Assembly (NCBI GenBank): GCA_016285515.1
Contig: JAEEQW010000007.1
Span: forward strand, 62,001 to 126,000
DNA: 64,000 bases
Direction of reading: 5' to 3'
From: Bacteroidales bacterium
GTDB taxonomy: Bacteria; Bacteroidota; Bacteroidia; Bacteroidales; BM520
Numbering within the stretch: the stretch's first letter is position 1; each line of letters opens with the position of its first letter. The notes beneath the pieces were generated by a model. That model searched no databases. It saw nothing but the letters and a program-made list of their open reading frames with translations, and was not told where the DNA came from. A program made the position numbers and the translations under genes. This document shows positions 25,891 through 36,487 of the stretch, piece by piece.

Positions 25891-27678
25891 ATGAAAAACA
25901 TTAGAAATTTCTGCATTATAGCACATATTGACCACGGTAAGAGTACATTAGCCGACCGTATGCTTGAAATCACAGGAACCGTCAAGGGGAAGGAACTTCA
26001 AAATCAGACGCTTGACGACATGGATTTGGAGCGTGAACGCGGCATCACAATCAAGAGCCATGCCATTCAGATGCGCTATGAGTATAAAGGCGAAACATAT
26101 ATTCTCAACCTCATCGACACCCCAGGACATGTTGATTTTTCATACGAAGTCAGCCGTTCCATCGCTGCCTGCGAAGGTGCCATCCTCGTTGTCGATGCCA
26201 CACAGGGCATTCAGGCCCAAACCATTGCCAACCTATACAAAGCTATAGATAACAATCTCGAAATCATCCCCGTGATGAACAAAATGGACATGACCAATGC
26301 CATGCCCGATGAGGTGGAAGACGAAATCGTGGACCTGATAGGATGCGACAGAACCGACATCCTCCGTGTAAGTGCCAAGACCGGTGAAGGCGTGAAGGCA
26401 ATCCTTGATGCAATAGTGGAAAAAATACCATGTCCGAAGGGAGACCCTAATGCACCGTTGCAGATGCTCATCTTCGACTCTCTCTTCAACCCGTTCAGGG
26501 GAATCATCACATACTGCCGCATCATGAATGGCACACTGCATACCAACGACTTGTGCAAATTTATGAGCACTGATCATGAATACAATGCCGAGGAAATAGG
26601 CATAATGCGGCTACAACGCTTCCCTACCGATACCTTAAGCGCAGGCGATGTGGGGTACATTATTTCAGGAATAAAGGATTCAACTGAAGTGAAAGTCGGT
26701 GATACGGTCACCCTTGTCAAAAATCCGTGCGACAAGCCAATCGAAGGTTTTGAGGAAGTGAAGCCGATGCTTTTCGCAGGCATATACCCTACCGATGCCG
26801 ACAAATATGAAGAGCTGCGTTCTTCCCTTGAAAAATTGAAACTCAACGATGCCAGCATTTATTTTGAGCCGGAATCTTCAGCAGCACTTGGCTTCGGTTT
26901 CAGATGCGGCTTCCTCGGACTGCTACACATGGAAGTCGTTCAGGAACGCCTCGACCGCGAATTCGATATGGATGTCATAACCACCGTCCCCAATGTCAAC
27001 TACAAGGCTTATCTGACCAATGACAAAGTAATTGACGTCTATAACCCTTCCGGACTGCCTGAGTCCACTACAATTGAACATATAGAAGAACCTTTCATCG
27101 TGGCCGAAATCATCACCACTGCTGAGTTCATAGGTCCAATTATGACACTCTGCATCGAGAAACGCGGCACCGTGAAAGACCAGGTTTATCTTACCGACAC
27201 ACGCGTCGAGCTAACCTTCGACATGCCTCTCGGCGAAATAATCTTCGACTTCTACGACAAACTCAAAAGCATATCAAGAGGCTATGCCTCACTTGACTAC
27301 CACATTTCCGACTACCATCCGGCAAAACTCGTGAAACTTGACATACTCCTCAACGGCGAAATGGTTGATGCTCTCTCATCCCTCATCAATGAAAGCCATG
27401 CTTACGCCTTTGGCAGAAGGATGTGCGAAAAGCTGAAGGAACTCATTCCGCGTCAGCAGTTTGAAATCGCAATTCAAGCTGCAATCGGCTCCAAAATCAT
27501 TGCCCGCGAAACCGTCAAGCCCGTCCGTAAGGATGTCACCTCAAAATGCTATGGCGGCGATATAACCCGTAAAAGAAAACTTCTTGAAAAGCAGAAACAA
27601 GGCAAAAAGAGAATGCGTCAGATAGGCAACGTAGAAGTGCCACAATCTGCCTTCCTTGCTGTGCTGAAATTAGATTAA
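25891..27678 (+). CDS. lepA: Elongation factor 4 (LepA)
   Basis: The 595-residue GTPase has G1 [10 protein letters not shown]2/G3 ERGITIKSH and [16 protein letters not shown] (G4), and SAKTGEGV (G5). Domains II, III, V and the LepA-specific C-terminal domain follow, with the [11 protein letters not shown] tail motif. It acts on stalled or mispositioned ribosomes. Length is standard. It is first in an operon with a glycosyltransferase, hisS and a transporter. Confidence 0.98.
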   Translation: MKNIRNFCIIAHIDHGKSTLADRMLEITGTVKGKELQNQTLDDMDLERERGITIKSHAIQMRYEYKGETYILNLIDTPGHVDFSYEVSRSIAACEGAILVVDATQGIQAQTIANLYKAIDNNLEIIPVMNKMDMTNAMPDEVEDEIVDLIGCDRTDILRVSAKTGEGVKAILDAIVEKIPCPKGDPNAPLQMLIFDSLFNPFRGIITYCRIMNGTLHTNDLCKFMSTDHEYNAEEIGIMRLQRFPTDTLSAGDVGYIISGIKDSTEVKVGDTVTLVKNPCDKPIEGFEEVKPMLFAGIYPTDADKYEELRSSLEKLKLNDASIYFEPESSAALGFGFRCGFLGLLHMEVVQERLDREFDMDVITTVPNVNYKAYLTNDKVIDVYNPSGLPESTTIEHIEEPFIVAEIITTAEFIGPIMTLCIEKRGTVKDQVYLTDTRVELTFDMPLGEIIFDFYDKLKSISRGYASLDYHISDYHPAKLVKLDILLNGEMVDALSSLINESHAYAFGRRMCEKLKELIPRQQFEIAIQAAIGSKIIARETVKPVRKDVTSKCYGGDITRKRKLLEKQKQGKKRMRQIGNVEVPQSAFLAVLKLD

Positions 27679-27699
27679 CAATATGTCATCTTACTGATT

Positions 27700-28902
27700 A
27701 TGCGACTGTTAGTACTTACATCCAGAGTTTCCTATCCGATAGAAAAAGGCGACAAACTGCGTGCCTTCAATTTTATCAGAGAACTCTCAAAGTACTATGA
27801 CATATTTCTGTTTTCCATTGATGAAGCAAAATCTTCCGAGGAAAGCCTGAACGTTTTAAGACAATACTGCAAAGACATCAGGATTTTCCCTATTTCAAAA
27901 GGCAGAATTCTGATGAATCTCGCAAGGACCATGTTTCAGAAAATACCGTTCCAGGTAGGCTACTACACTTCAAAAAAAAGCATCGACGCTTTCAGACAAT
28001 ATTATGATGAAGTCAAGCCTGACCATATCTTCTGCCAGTTGCTGCGCGTCACCGAACATGTTAAAGACATTGACATTCCCAAAACCATTGACATTCAGGA
28101 CACCATGTCTGTCAACATTGCCAGAAGCGCCAAGAAAGTCAACATATTCCGACGTCCTTTCTACAATATTGAAGTATTAAGGATGAAACGGTATGAACAC
28201 GACATTTTCAGCATTTATGACAACAAGATAATCATTTCCGATGCCGACCGCAAGCTGTATCCACATCCAAACAAAGAACAGATATCCATTGTTCCCAATG
28301 GCGTGGATTTCAGCTACTTCAAACCGAAAGATGACATAATCAAAGACATTGATGTAGTCTTCACAGGCAATATGGGCTACACTCCCAACATCGACGCCTC
28401 AGAGTTTTTAATCAAAAAAATCCTGCCGATTGTAAAATCTGAAAAACCTGATGTCAAAATTGCTATTGTCGGTGCAAATCCATCGCATAAACTAATGAAA
28501 CTGCAGAGTGACAATGTGGTTGTAACAGGCTGGGTCAACGATATGCGGGACTACTATATGCGTGCAAAGGTTTTCATAGCACCGATGCGCATTGGCACCG
28601 GACTTCAGAACAAACTGCTCGAAGCCATGGCAATGCATCTGCCATGCATAACCACTCCGCTCGCCAACAACTCACTCAAAGCCGCCGACAACACTGAGAT
28701 ATTAATCGGCGACGATGCCAACTCACTTGCCAACAACATAATACGACTACTCAACGATAATAACCTCGCCCAACAGATAGCCGACAACGGCTGCCAATTT
28801 GTCCACAGAACCTACAATTGGCAAAACGTCGGGCAAACTATTAATCACCTTATTGCAGAGACGCAACATGACGCATCTCTCCATACAAAAACACAAATAT
28901 GA
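27700..28902 (+). CDS. Glycosyltransferase family 4 protein
   Basis: The 400-residue GT-B enzyme has an N-terminal acceptor domain ([20 protein letters not shown]) and a C-terminal donor domain. The latter contains VFTGNMGY, the conserved [19 protein letters not shown] and an E-x7-E-like site. It resembles the sugar transferases of surface-polysaccharide assembly. Donor and acceptor are unknown. It overlaps hisS by four bases (ATGA), so coupling of translation is likely. Confidence 0.87.
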   Translation: MRLLVLTSRVSYPIEKGDKLRAFNFIRELSKYYDIFLFSIDEAKSSEESLNVLRQYCKDIRIFPISKGRILMNLARTMFQKIPFQVGYYTSKKSIDAFRQYYDEVKPDHIFCQLLRVTEHVKDIDIPKTIDIQDTMSVNIARSAKKVNIFRRPFYNIEVLRMKRYEHDIFSIYDNKIIISDADRKLYPHPNKEQISIVPNGVDFSYFKPKDDIIKDIDVVFTGNMGYTPNIDASEFLIKKILPIVKSEKPDVKIAIVGANPSHKLMKLQSDNVVVTGWVNDMRDYYMRAKVFIAPMRIGTGLQNKLLEAMAMHLPCITTPLANNSLKAADNTEILIGDDANSLANNIIRLLNDNNLAQQIADNGCQFVHRTYNWQNVGQTINHLIAETQHDASLHTKTQI

Positions 28903-30263
28903 CGAAACCATCAATACCAAAAGGAACTCGCGATTTCTCACCGGAAACGATGATAAAACGCAACTACATTTTCGACACCATAAAATCAATATTCAACTTA
29001 TACGGCTATAAACCGTTAGAGACGCCTTCAATGGAGAACTTGTCAACCTTGATGGGCAAATACGGTGACGAAGGGGACAAGCTTCTATTCAAAATACTCA
29101 ACTCCGGTGACTTTCTGGCAAGTACTACCGATGAAGACAAAACTTCATCAATAAAACTGATGCACAAGATTTCCGAAAAAGGGCTGAGATATGACCTTAC
29201 AGTCCCGTTCGCAAGATATGTCACAATGTACCGCAACGATATCATATTCCCTTTCAAACGCTATCAGATGCAACCGGTATGGCGTGCCGACCGTCCTCAG
29301 AAAGGTCGCTACAGAGAATTCTACCAGTGCGATGTGGATGTAATCGGAACCACTTCAATGCTTAACGAAACGGAACTGATTATGATGATTAACGATGTGT
29401 TTAAAGCATTGAAAATAAATATCATAATCAAACTTAACAATAGAAAGATTCTGAGCGGGATAGCTTCTTTTATCGGATACAGTGACAAACTTACCGACAT
29501 CACCGTTGCCATTGACAAAATGGATAAAATCGGTTACGACAACGTAATCGCAGAACTGAAGGACAAAGGCATTGGAGATGAAGGAATAAACAAACTTACA
29601 CCTATCTTAACCCTTACAGGTGACAACAGGACCAAACTTGCCTCACTGAAAGAAATTCTGAAAGACAATGAAGAAGGCTTAAAGGGTATTGAGGAAACAG
29701 AAGCCATATTCAGTCTGCTCGAAGATTGTCCAAACGCCACGGCTCAGCTTGACCTCGACCTCACTCTTGCTCGCGGCCTGAACTACTATACTGGTGCCAT
29801 CATCGAGGTGAAATCCGCTGATACAGTTATTGGTAGCATCTGTGGGGGCGGACGTTATGACAACCTTACCTCGATATTCGGTCTGCCGGACGTTTCCGGA
29901 GTAGGTGTGTCATTCGGGGCGGAACGCATCTTCGATGTCATGAACGAGCTCAACCTGTTCCCTGAAAAAAGCACACAAACCACACAGGTGCTTTTCGTCA
30001 ACCTCGGCGACAAGGAAGCAAGATATTGCCTGCCATTAATCAGCAAGCTACGTAATGAAGGCATCAACTCCGAATTGTATCCTGATTCCGTAAAATTCAG
30101 GAAACAAATGGAATACGCCAATAAACGCGGAATACCGTTTGTCGTCATCGCCGGCGAAGACGAAATCACAAATAACTGTGTGTCAGTGAAAGACATGATT
30201 AAAGGTGAACAGAACACCATCAGCAAAGATGAAATCCTTTCACTGCTGATAAAAAACAACTAA
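28899..30263 (+). CDS. hisS: Histidyl-tRNA synthetase
   Basis: The 454-residue class II synthetase begins with KGTRDFSPE (motif-1 region). Motif 2 is [22 protein letters not shown], seen in two parts, the histidine motif is [11 protein letters not shown], and motif 3 is [15 protein letters not shown]-terminal anticodon-binding domain follows. It charges tRNA-His. Length is usual for the phylum. Confidence 0.98.
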   Translation: MTKPSIPKGTRDFSPETMIKRNYIFDTIKSIFNLYGYKPLETPSMENLSTLMGKYGDEGDKLLFKILNSGDFLASTTDEDKTSSIKLMHKISEKGLRYDLTVPFARYVTMYRNDIIFPFKRYQMQPVWRADRPQKGRYREFYQCDVDVIGTTSMLNETELIMMINDVFKALKINIIIKLNNRKILSGIASFIGYSDKLTDITVAIDKMDKIGYDNVIAELKDKGIGDEGINKLTPILTLTGDNRTKLASLKEILKDNEEGLKGIEETEAIFSLLEDCPNATAQLDLDLTLARGLNYYTGAIIEVKSADTVIGSICGGGRYDNLTSIFGLPDVSGVGVSFGAERIFDVMNELNLFPEKSTQTTQVLFVNLGDKEARYCLPLISKLRNEGINSELYPDSVKFRKQMEYANKRGIPFVVIAGEDEITNNCVSVKDMIKGEQNTISKDEILSLLIKNN

Positions 30264-30272
30264 CTATCAAAT

Positions 30273-31622
30273 ATGGAAAAACAACGTGAAAATTTCGGCT
30301 CAAAATTCGGAGTTATAGCAGCGGCAGCCGGTTCGGCAGTCGGATTAGGAAACATTTACCGTTTCCCCTGCGAAGCCGGCGAAAATGGCGGAGGTGCTTT
30401 TCTCATCGTCTATCTTCTGATAATAGTATTTCTCGGCATTCCGCTTATGCTGTCGGAATTTATTATCGGAAGACGCTCACATCGGAACACAGTCGGTGCA
30501 TTCAAGACCCTTGCTCCAAAATCCGCATGGCCTATAGTCGGATTCGTTGGCGTAATCAGTTCTTTCTTAATCCTGGCATTCTATTCGACAATTGCCGGAT
30601 GGACTCTCGAATGCATCTACAAGTCACTGATTAATTTCTATCACGGGAAAAGCATCTCCGAAATAGAACAAGGTATGACCACCTTCAACAATTCCTTCAG
30701 GCCTTTCATTTGGCAGACATTGTTTATTATCCTTACTGCATTTATTGTACTGAGAGGTATTGAGAAGGGCATTGAGAAATACGCGAAAGTGCTGATGCCC
30801 ATGTTGTTTGTAATCCTTATCATATTGTGTGTCAAGTCACTGACCCTGCCAAACGCAACAGAGGGCTTGAAGTTTTTCTTCAAACCCGACTTCAGCAAGA
30901 TAACGCCGGAAGTTTGTATCAGCGCATTGGGGCAAGCCTTTTTTTCGCTTAGTGTAGGAATGGGAGTACAGATAACATACGGCTCATATATCAATAAAAA
31001 AGATAACCTTCTGACATCCTCCACCTCCGTGGTTATGACCGACACATTAGTTGCAATTCTTGCCGGAATAACGATATTTCCTGCAGCCTTCGCAATGGGA
31101 ATAAGTCCGAAAGCCGGTGCCGGTCTCGCATTCAACACTTTACCGCTGATATTCAATCAGATGGCAGGCGGTTACATATTTTGTCTGATTTTCTTCATAC
31201 TACTTGCCATTGCCGCACTGACATCAACAATTTCCCTGCTTGAGGCCTCAGTAGCATATTTCGTGGAAGAACACGCCATCAAACGAAAAAAAGCAACAAT
31301 ATGGTGTGCCATAGGAGCACTGGTTGTCGGATTGTTTGCAACGCTCAGCCTGAAAGACAACTCGAATCTTGTTATCGGGAATATGTCTTTCTTCAACATC
31401 CTTGACAATCTTACCGCTAACATTCTTATGCCTGTTGGCGGGCTGCTGATTACAATTTTCATCGGCTGGAAACTAAAGAAAACCGCATTCATTGACGAAC
31501 TCACAAATCAAGGCACAACGAAAATAGCGCTCAAAAACATTATCTTCTTCATTACAAAATACATTGCGCCGCTTGCTATTGTGACTATAATAGTCGGACG
31601 GCTTGTATTTAACATCAAATAA
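30273..31622 (+). CDS. Sodium-dependent neurotransmitter:sodium symporter-family transporter
   Basis: The 449-residue protein has about 11-12 helices. GVIAAAAGSAVGLGNIYRFPC is the helix 1 signature with the unwound Na+-site segment. The FFSLSVGMGVQITYGSY stretch is helix 6. It couples Na+ to uptake of amino acids (tryptophan, tyrosine or branched-chain types in bacterial members). It is the last gene of the lepA operon. Substrate is unknown. Confidence 0.92.
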   Translation: MEKQRENFGSKFGVIAAAAGSAVGLGNIYRFPCEAGENGGGAFLIVYLLIIVFLGIPLMLSEFIIGRRSHRNTVGAFKTLAPKSAWPIVGFVGVISSFLILAFYSTIAGWTLECIYKSLINFYHGKSISEIEQGMTTFNNSFRPFIWQTLFIILTAFIVLRGIEKGIEKYAKVLMPMLFVILIILCVKSLTLPNATEGLKFFFKPDFSKITPEVCISALGQAFFSLSVGMGVQITYGSYINKKDNLLTSSTSVVMTDTLVAILAGITIFPAAFAMGISPKAGAGLAFNTLPLIFNQMAGGYIFCLIFFILLAIAALTSTISLLEASVAYFVEEHAIKRKKATIWCAIGALVVGLFATLSLKDNSNLVIGNMSFFNILDNLTANILMPVGGLLITIFIGWKLKKTAFIDELTNQGTTKIALKNIIFFITKYIAPLAIVTIIVGRLVFNIK

Positions 31623-31694
31623 GACACAACGCTGTTCGCCCCACCCGCCTTCGTAGTAAAAACATCGTCATAAACGCCGACATAGCGTCAGCCG

Positions 31695-32945
31695 TCAAGA
31701 ACGCCCGATGAATTCTGACCAATTTAAGAAAATAGACCGCACATCATAGTTTTGCGCTGTCTCAAAAGCATGGGTTTCAATATTCTTTACCAACTCAGGA
31801 TTTTCAGCTAATCTGACTATCGATTCAGCCATTTCTTCAGGTTTGTCGGCAATCACTATATCGTGACCATCGGCAACAGATATACCTTCAGCACCGACAG
31901 ATGTAGTAACTATCGCTTTCGACATGGTCAGCCCTTCAATTATTTTGACACGCACACCACTGCCAGAAAGCAAAGGCACTATCATTATTCCATTGGAGCG
32001 CATAAATTCATGGGCATCAGCCACTTCTCCAACCACAACCACATTTTCGAGATGACTGTCAATCAGCGACTGCGGCATATTTCGGCCTGCAACATAAAAT
32101 TTCAGCTGTGGCATTTTCTGATGGACAAGCGGCCACACCTGCGAAAGAAACCACTCCAGACCTTCCTTGTTGGGTATCCAGTCCATCGCACCGATATAGA
32201 AAAGCGAATCCGGCTCCGGCATTATATCATTATGAAGCGGAATGTTTTGAATATCAAGTCCGAATGGAACGACATTAACACAAACAGGATGTTTTCCAAC
32301 AGACTTCACAATATCAAGCGGATGCAACTGAAAACGAGGTTTATTCTGCAACTTCTCCCTAAACCATTGAGCATCGACCTCAGAAATGGCAGATATGCAG
32401 TCAGGAGCATGTATCACATTCAGTTCATAATTTTCAAGAGTTGAAGCCACATGATCATATAACAGTTTCTTTATGGGATTAGCAGCTGCATTCCGAAGTC
32501 GTTTCCAAATCAGGTTTTCAACGTTATGAGTCCTTAAATCCACTATGGCATCAGAATATTCACGAACAGTATCGACATAAGGCATCATAAAAATGGATTC
32601 TATTCTTACCACATCAAATTTGGTTTCCTTGAGTATTTCGACAAGACGTTTCTTGTACTCAGCTGATATAAAACGGGTTATGTGCGGTGAACGGCCATTC
32701 AGATAAGTTGCAAGAAACGACCACGGCTTCACTGTCATATCCATAAACACATTCTCATAATGAGTCTTTTCCCTATATTCTTCCGGAATATCTTCAACAT
32801 TGACAAAGTTCTTTTTGGAATTGACAGCCAAAACCTTAACATACCATCCACGTCTCACAGCTTCCTTTATGAAAACATTCATACACAGGCAGCCGCCATC
32901 TTTTTCGGGATATGGATTCTTATTGCATAAAAACAGTATGTTCAT
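31695..32945 (-). CDS. Glycosyltransferase family 4 protein
   Basis: The 416-residue GT-B protein begins MNILFLCNKNPYPEKDGGCL. The donor domain has FYIGAMDWIPNKEGLEWF, and VVGEVADAHEFM and IVPLLSGSGVRVKIIEGL follow. This matches GT4 enzymes of lipopolysaccharide or capsule assembly. The start at 32945 is chosen for its ATGA overlap with the stop of the LptF/G permease; the upstream in-frame start would overlap that gene by 58 bases. Pairing with an LPS exporter component supports an envelope role. Confidence 0.87.
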   Translation of the reverse strand: MNILFLCNKNPYPEKDGGCLCMNVFIKEAVRRGWYVKVLAVNSKKNFVNVEDIPEEYREKTHYENVFMDMTVKPWSFLATYLNGRSPHITRFISAEYKKRLVEILKETKFDVVRIESIFMMPYVDTVREYSDAIVDLRTHNVENLIWKRLRNAAANPIKKLLYDHVASTLENYELNVIHAPDCISAISEVDAQWFREKLQNKPRFQLHPLDIVKSVGKHPVCVNVVPFGLDIQNIPLHNDIMPEPDSLFYIGAMDWIPNKEGLEWFLSQVWPLVHQKMPQLKFYVAGRNMPQSLIDSHLENVVVVGEVADAHEFMRSNGIMIVPLLSGSGVRVKIIEGLTMSKAIVTTSVGAEGISVADGHDIVIADKPEEMAESIVRLAENPELVKNIETHAFETAQNYDVRSIFLNWSEFIGRS

Positions 32946-34387
32946 TTCCGTTTCATTTTTTTGAAAAAGCCAACAACTTTCAAATATATTTTCACCCAAT
33001 AGTCCTTGTCAACCACAGGCGCATCGGCAGCAGCCTTAGCTGTCAGGAACAATCCAATCGGAAGCACAATGATATTTGCAAGCCAGATGCCTATTATAGG
33101 GCTCATGGTTCCTTCAAGTGCAGATTTCTGACCCGAGGTGAGAATAATATAGTACAATATGAATATGACAACCGCAACAACAAGCGGAAAGCCAAGTCCC
33201 CCCTTACGAATTATCGCTCCCAAAGGAGCTCCTACCAAAAACAGCACCAGACAAGCAACTGCAATTGCATAACGGTATTGTTCTTCACTCTGATGACGGG
33301 CATTTATCGTCCTTTCATATTCCAATGTGTTGTATCTGAGTTCAGCAGTCTGCTTGTCAGACTTGGCTTTATCCAAAGCAGCATGCTTTATCGACATCTT
33401 GTCTATACTGTCAGGGATATTCTCCCAAACAGGACTTTTGAGGAAACCATATATGGCATCATCTATGTTTCTTACCACATTGGTGGTATCCTTTATTGCT
33501 TCGAAACAATTAGTGGCAAGTTCCATGTAGCTGTCTTCTCTTCTGGAGAGCACACTATCGTGATACCTGATTTTCTCTTTCAAATCGCGGCGCACCAAAT
33601 TTTTATAGTTGTTGCTGTATAATGATTCATCAGTCTGGTTCATATCAAACTGCGACATATCAAATCGCATTTCACTGACTTCAAAATGGAGCCGTTTGAA
33701 AGGATAATCCTTCATTTTGTTGGCACCGTAAGAGTCATCATACGAATAGCCATTATGCAATGTCAGTATCAAAGTGCTTGTAGTGGTATCAATGTCCATA
33801 GTTCCCCATTCGGCTAAAGTCAACATTTTATTCGGTGCATTGCCCTTATGCGAATAAATCATGATTCCGCGCACTGTCCTGTCATCCGGTTCCTTTTTGT
33901 CAATACGGATCATATATCCGTCCAGCCCTGAATAATAAACACCTTCCTCAAGATTGAATGTCAGTTTTTTCTGTCTTACATCAAAAAAAACCGACTGGAA
34001 CTTCAAGTTCGTCTTTGGCAATATCTGTTGACAGAAATACACTGACAGACAGCTGACAAGCAAGGCAAACATAATCAGTGGGGCAAATATCCTGTTAAGT
34101 GATATTCCTGAAGACTTCAAGGCGACAAGTTCATAACGTTCCCCCAAGTTGCCGAATGTAATCAGCGATGACAGCAGAATACCTATTGGGAGAGCCATTG
34201 GAACGAAGGTGGTCGCAGCATACAATGTCAACTTTGTGATAACCGGCAATCCAAGACCTTTTCCAACCAGCTCATCGAAATATTTCCAAAAAAACTGCAT
34301 CAGAAGAATGAAGTCTCCTATTACGAAAGTCAAGATGAAAGGCCCTATATAAGTCTTAAGCAAAAATCTATCAAGACGTTTTATCAC
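32942..34387 (-). CDS. LptF/LptG family permease
   Basis: The 481-residue protein has three helices near each end (about 12-33, 55-80, 98-118 and 370-450) and a large periplasmic beta-jellyroll between. It belongs to YjgP/YjgQ proteins that, with LptB, extract lipopolysaccharide from the inner membrane. It is longer than the Escherichia coli proteins (~360), as is usual in Bacteroidota. The start is GTG at 34387, 15 bases after the promoter box. A GT4 gene follows with four overlapping bases. Confidence 0.92.
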   Translation of the reverse strand: MIKRLDRFLLKTYIGPFILTFVIGDFILLMQFFWKYFDELVGKGLGLPVITKLTLYAATTFVPMALPIGILLSSLITFGNLGERYELVALKSSGISLNRIFAPLIMFALLVSCLSVYFCQQILPKTNLKFQSVFFDVRQKKLTFNLEEGVYYSGLDGYMIRIDKKEPDDRTVRGIMIYSHKGNAPNKMLTLAEWGTMDIDTTTSTLILTLHNGYSYDDSYGANKMKDYPFKRLHFEVSEMRFDMSQFDMNQTDESLYSNNYKNLVRRDLKEKIRYHDSVLSRREDSYMELATNCFEAIKDTTNVVRNIDDAIYGFLKSPVWENIPDSIDKMSIKHAALDKAKSDKQTAELRYNTLEYERTINARHQSEEQYRYAIAVACLVLFLVGAPLGAIIRKGGLGFPLVVAVVIFILYYIILTSGQKSALEGTMSPIIGIWLANIIVLPIGLFLTAKAAADAPVVDKDYWVKIYLKVVGFFKKMKRK

Positions 34388-34401
34388 TATCCATTTTTTT
34401 G

Positions 34402-34409
34402 CAAAGTTA
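34402..34409 (-). promoter_or_regulatory. -7 promoter element for the LptF/G gene
   Basis: The complement reads TAACTTTG, 15 bases before the GTG start, so the leader is about ten bases. Confidence 0.5.
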
Positions 34410-34449
34410 CATTTTTTTTCTCAAAACGGCATTTATCGCAAAAAAATGT

Positions 34450-34457
34450 TATCTTTG
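34450..34457 (+). promoter_or_regulatory. -7 promoter element for fabF
   Basis: TATCTTTG, 44 bases before the start, followed by an extremely AT-rich leader. Confidence 0.6.
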
Positions 34458-34501
34458 TAATTTTGAATTGATTTTTTATAAAATTTTTAAACTTTTTCTA
34501 T

Positions 34502-35728
34502 ATGAGAAGAGTAGTTATTACCGGTATTGGAGCTTTGACCCCTATTGGGAATAATGTTGTCGATTATTGGAACAATCTTAAGAATGGAGTATCAGGAATC
34601 GATTTCATAAAGTCTATTGCAGATGACAGGATTGAAGTGAAGTTGGATGCAGAGTTAAAGAATTATGATCCCATTGCAATGGGGCTTGAACCACAAACAG
34701 TAAGAAGGACTGACAAATTCACACAATATGCCATGATAGCCGCACGCGAAGCATGGAATGACAGCAAATTGGAAATAGAGCCTGAAAGATTGGGTGTATA
34801 TATTGGTACAGGTGTGGGAGGCTTATGGACAATCATTTCAGAAAACAACAAAATGAGGGATGAAGGTCCAAAGTGGGTATCACCTTTTCTTATTCCAAGC
34901 ATTATCTGTAACATAGCAAGTTCAAACGTAGCCATAGACCTTCATGCACAAGGGCCCAACATACCCATTGTCTGTGCATGTGCCACAAGTGGGATATCAA
35001 TAGGAGAAGCCTACTATGCCATACTCGCCGGAAGAGCGGATGCCATTATTGCCGGAGGAACTGAGGCGCCTATGACAGAAATAGCCTTTGCGGGTTTTGC
35101 AAATTGTAAGGCGCTTACAAAATCCACAGACATAAATGCCGCCTCTTTGCCATTCGACAAAAGGCGGAGCGGTTTCATCATGGGAGAAGGTGCCGGCGTA
35201 CTCGTCCTCGAAGAATATGAACATGCAAAGGCACGCAATGCCAAAATATATGCTGAAATATGCGGTTACGGAACCACCTGTGATGCTAACCACATCACTG
35301 CCCCCATTGCCGACGGCTCTATAATTGCAGGAGCCATCAAACAGGCTGTAACACAAGCACATATATCCTCCGATGACGTATTGTATGTAAATGCACACGG
35401 CACAGGTACGGTTATGAACGACGTTGCTGAGACCAAAGCCCTAAAGCTCGCTCTCGGTGAAGAAGCAGCTTACAAAGCGCACATCAGTTCCAACAAATCC
35501 ATGATTGGGCATCTGCTCGGTGCCGCTGGGGCAGTGGAACTGATTGCCACAGCATTAACTGTGTACGAAGGCATAATACCTCCAACTATTAATCTGAACG
35601 AGCCGGATCCGGAATGCGACCTCGACTATACACCAAACAAGGCTCAGAAAGCCGACATAACTCTTGCTATATCAAACTCATTCGGCTTTGGCGGCCAAAA
35701 TGCCTGCCTCGCAATTAGAAAAATTTAG
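34502..35728 (+). CDS. fabF: 3-oxoacyl-ACP synthase II (FabF type)
   Basis: The 408-residue thiolase-fold enzyme carries the Cys-His-His triad. Cys160 is in VCACATSG, the first His in NAHGTGT and the second in GHLLGAAG. FDKRRSGFIMGEGAG and SNSFGFGGQNA complete the signature. It elongates acyl-ACP with malonyl-ACP. The context after the nucleophile is CATSG rather than the usual CATG-x-H, a small deviation. fabG follows by 12 bases; no ACP gene is adjacent. Confidence 0.94.
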   Translation: MRRVVITGIGALTPIGNNVVDYWNNLKNGVSGIDFIKSIADDRIEVKLDAELKNYDPIAMGLEPQTVRRTDKFTQYAMIAAREAWNDSKLEIEPERLGVYIGTGVGGLWTIISENNKMRDEGPKWVSPFLIPSIICNIASSNVAIDLHAQGPNIPIVCACATSGISIGEAYYAILAGRADAIIAGGTEAPMTEIAFAGFANCKALTKSTDINAASLPFDKRRSGFIMGEGAGVLVLEEYEHAKARNAKIYAEICGYGTTCDANHITAPIADGSIIAGAIKQAVTQAHISSDDVLYVNAHGTGTVMNDVAETKALKLALGEEAAYKAHISSNKSMIGHLLGAAGAVELIATALTVYEGIIPPTINLNEPDPECDLDYTPNKAQKADITLAISNSFGFGGQNACLAIRKI

Positions 35729-35740
35729 ACATTCAATTAA

Positions 35741-36487
35741 ATGGATTTATTACTAAACAAAAACGCTATAATTACGGGTGCCGCCCGCGGCATCGGCAAA
35801 GCAATTGCCATGAAGTTCGCCTCTGAAGGCGCCAATGTGGCTATCATTGACATCGCTCCTGATGATATACTCAATGAAACCGTAAATGAAATATCCGGAT
35901 TCAACATCGTATGCAAAGGATATAATGCTGACGTCACCAATGCCCAACAAGTTGAAACCATAATAAATGAAATTGTCAAGGATTTCGGAAAAATTGATAT
36001 CCTCGTCAATAATGCAGGTATCACCCGTGACAACCTTCTGATTCGCATGAAGGAAGAAGACTGGGACAAAGTCATAAACGTCAACCTGAAATCGGTTTTT
36101 GTCATGAGCAAAGCCATACAGCCGTTCATGATTCATCAACGCAGCGGCACAATCATCAACATCAGTTCGGTGGTCGGTATCGCCGGAAACGCCGGTCAGA
36201 CCAATTATTCGGCATCAAAAGCCGGAATTATCGGCTTCACAAAATCATTGGCAAAAGAAATAGGCTCCAGAAACATCCGATGCAATGCCATCGCACCGGG
36301 ATTTGTGGAAACTGAAATGACAAAGCAACTACCTGAAGAAACCATAAAGCAATACACGCAGATAATTCCACTCAAACGTCCTGCAAAACCTGAAGATATT
36401 GCCAACGCTGCAGTATTCCTCGCTTCAGATATGTCATCATATATAACCGGACAAGTCATCCACGTCTGTGGAGGAATGCTAACATAA
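35741..36487 (+). CDS. fabG: 3-oxoacyl-ACP reductase
   Basis: The 248-residue short-chain dehydrogenase has the cofactor motif TGAARGIG, NNAG (NAGITRDNL), the catalytic Ser in ISSVVG, and the YSASKAG motif. It reduces 3-oxoacyl-ACP with NADPH and acts after FabF in the same operon. Its stop overlaps the next start by one base (TAATG). Confidence 0.95.
   Translation: MDLLLNKNAIITGAARGIGKAIAMKFASEGANVAIIDIAPDDILNETVNEISGFNIVCKGYNADVTNAQQVETIINEIVKDFGKIDILVNNAGITRDNLLIRMKEEDWDKVINVNLKSVFVMSKAIQPFMIHQRSGTIINISSVVGIAGNAGQTNYSASKAGIIGFTKSLAKEIGSRNIRCNAIAPGFVETEMTKQLPEETIKQYTQIIPLKRPAKPEDIANAAVFLASDMSSYITGQVIHVCGGMLT

Noticed and set aside
34502..36487. fabF-fabG as part of an aryl-polyene or flexirubin cluster
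   Set aside because: No acyl carrier protein, dehydratase or ammonia-lyase gene is nearby. Housekeeping fatty-acid synthesis is the simpler reading.
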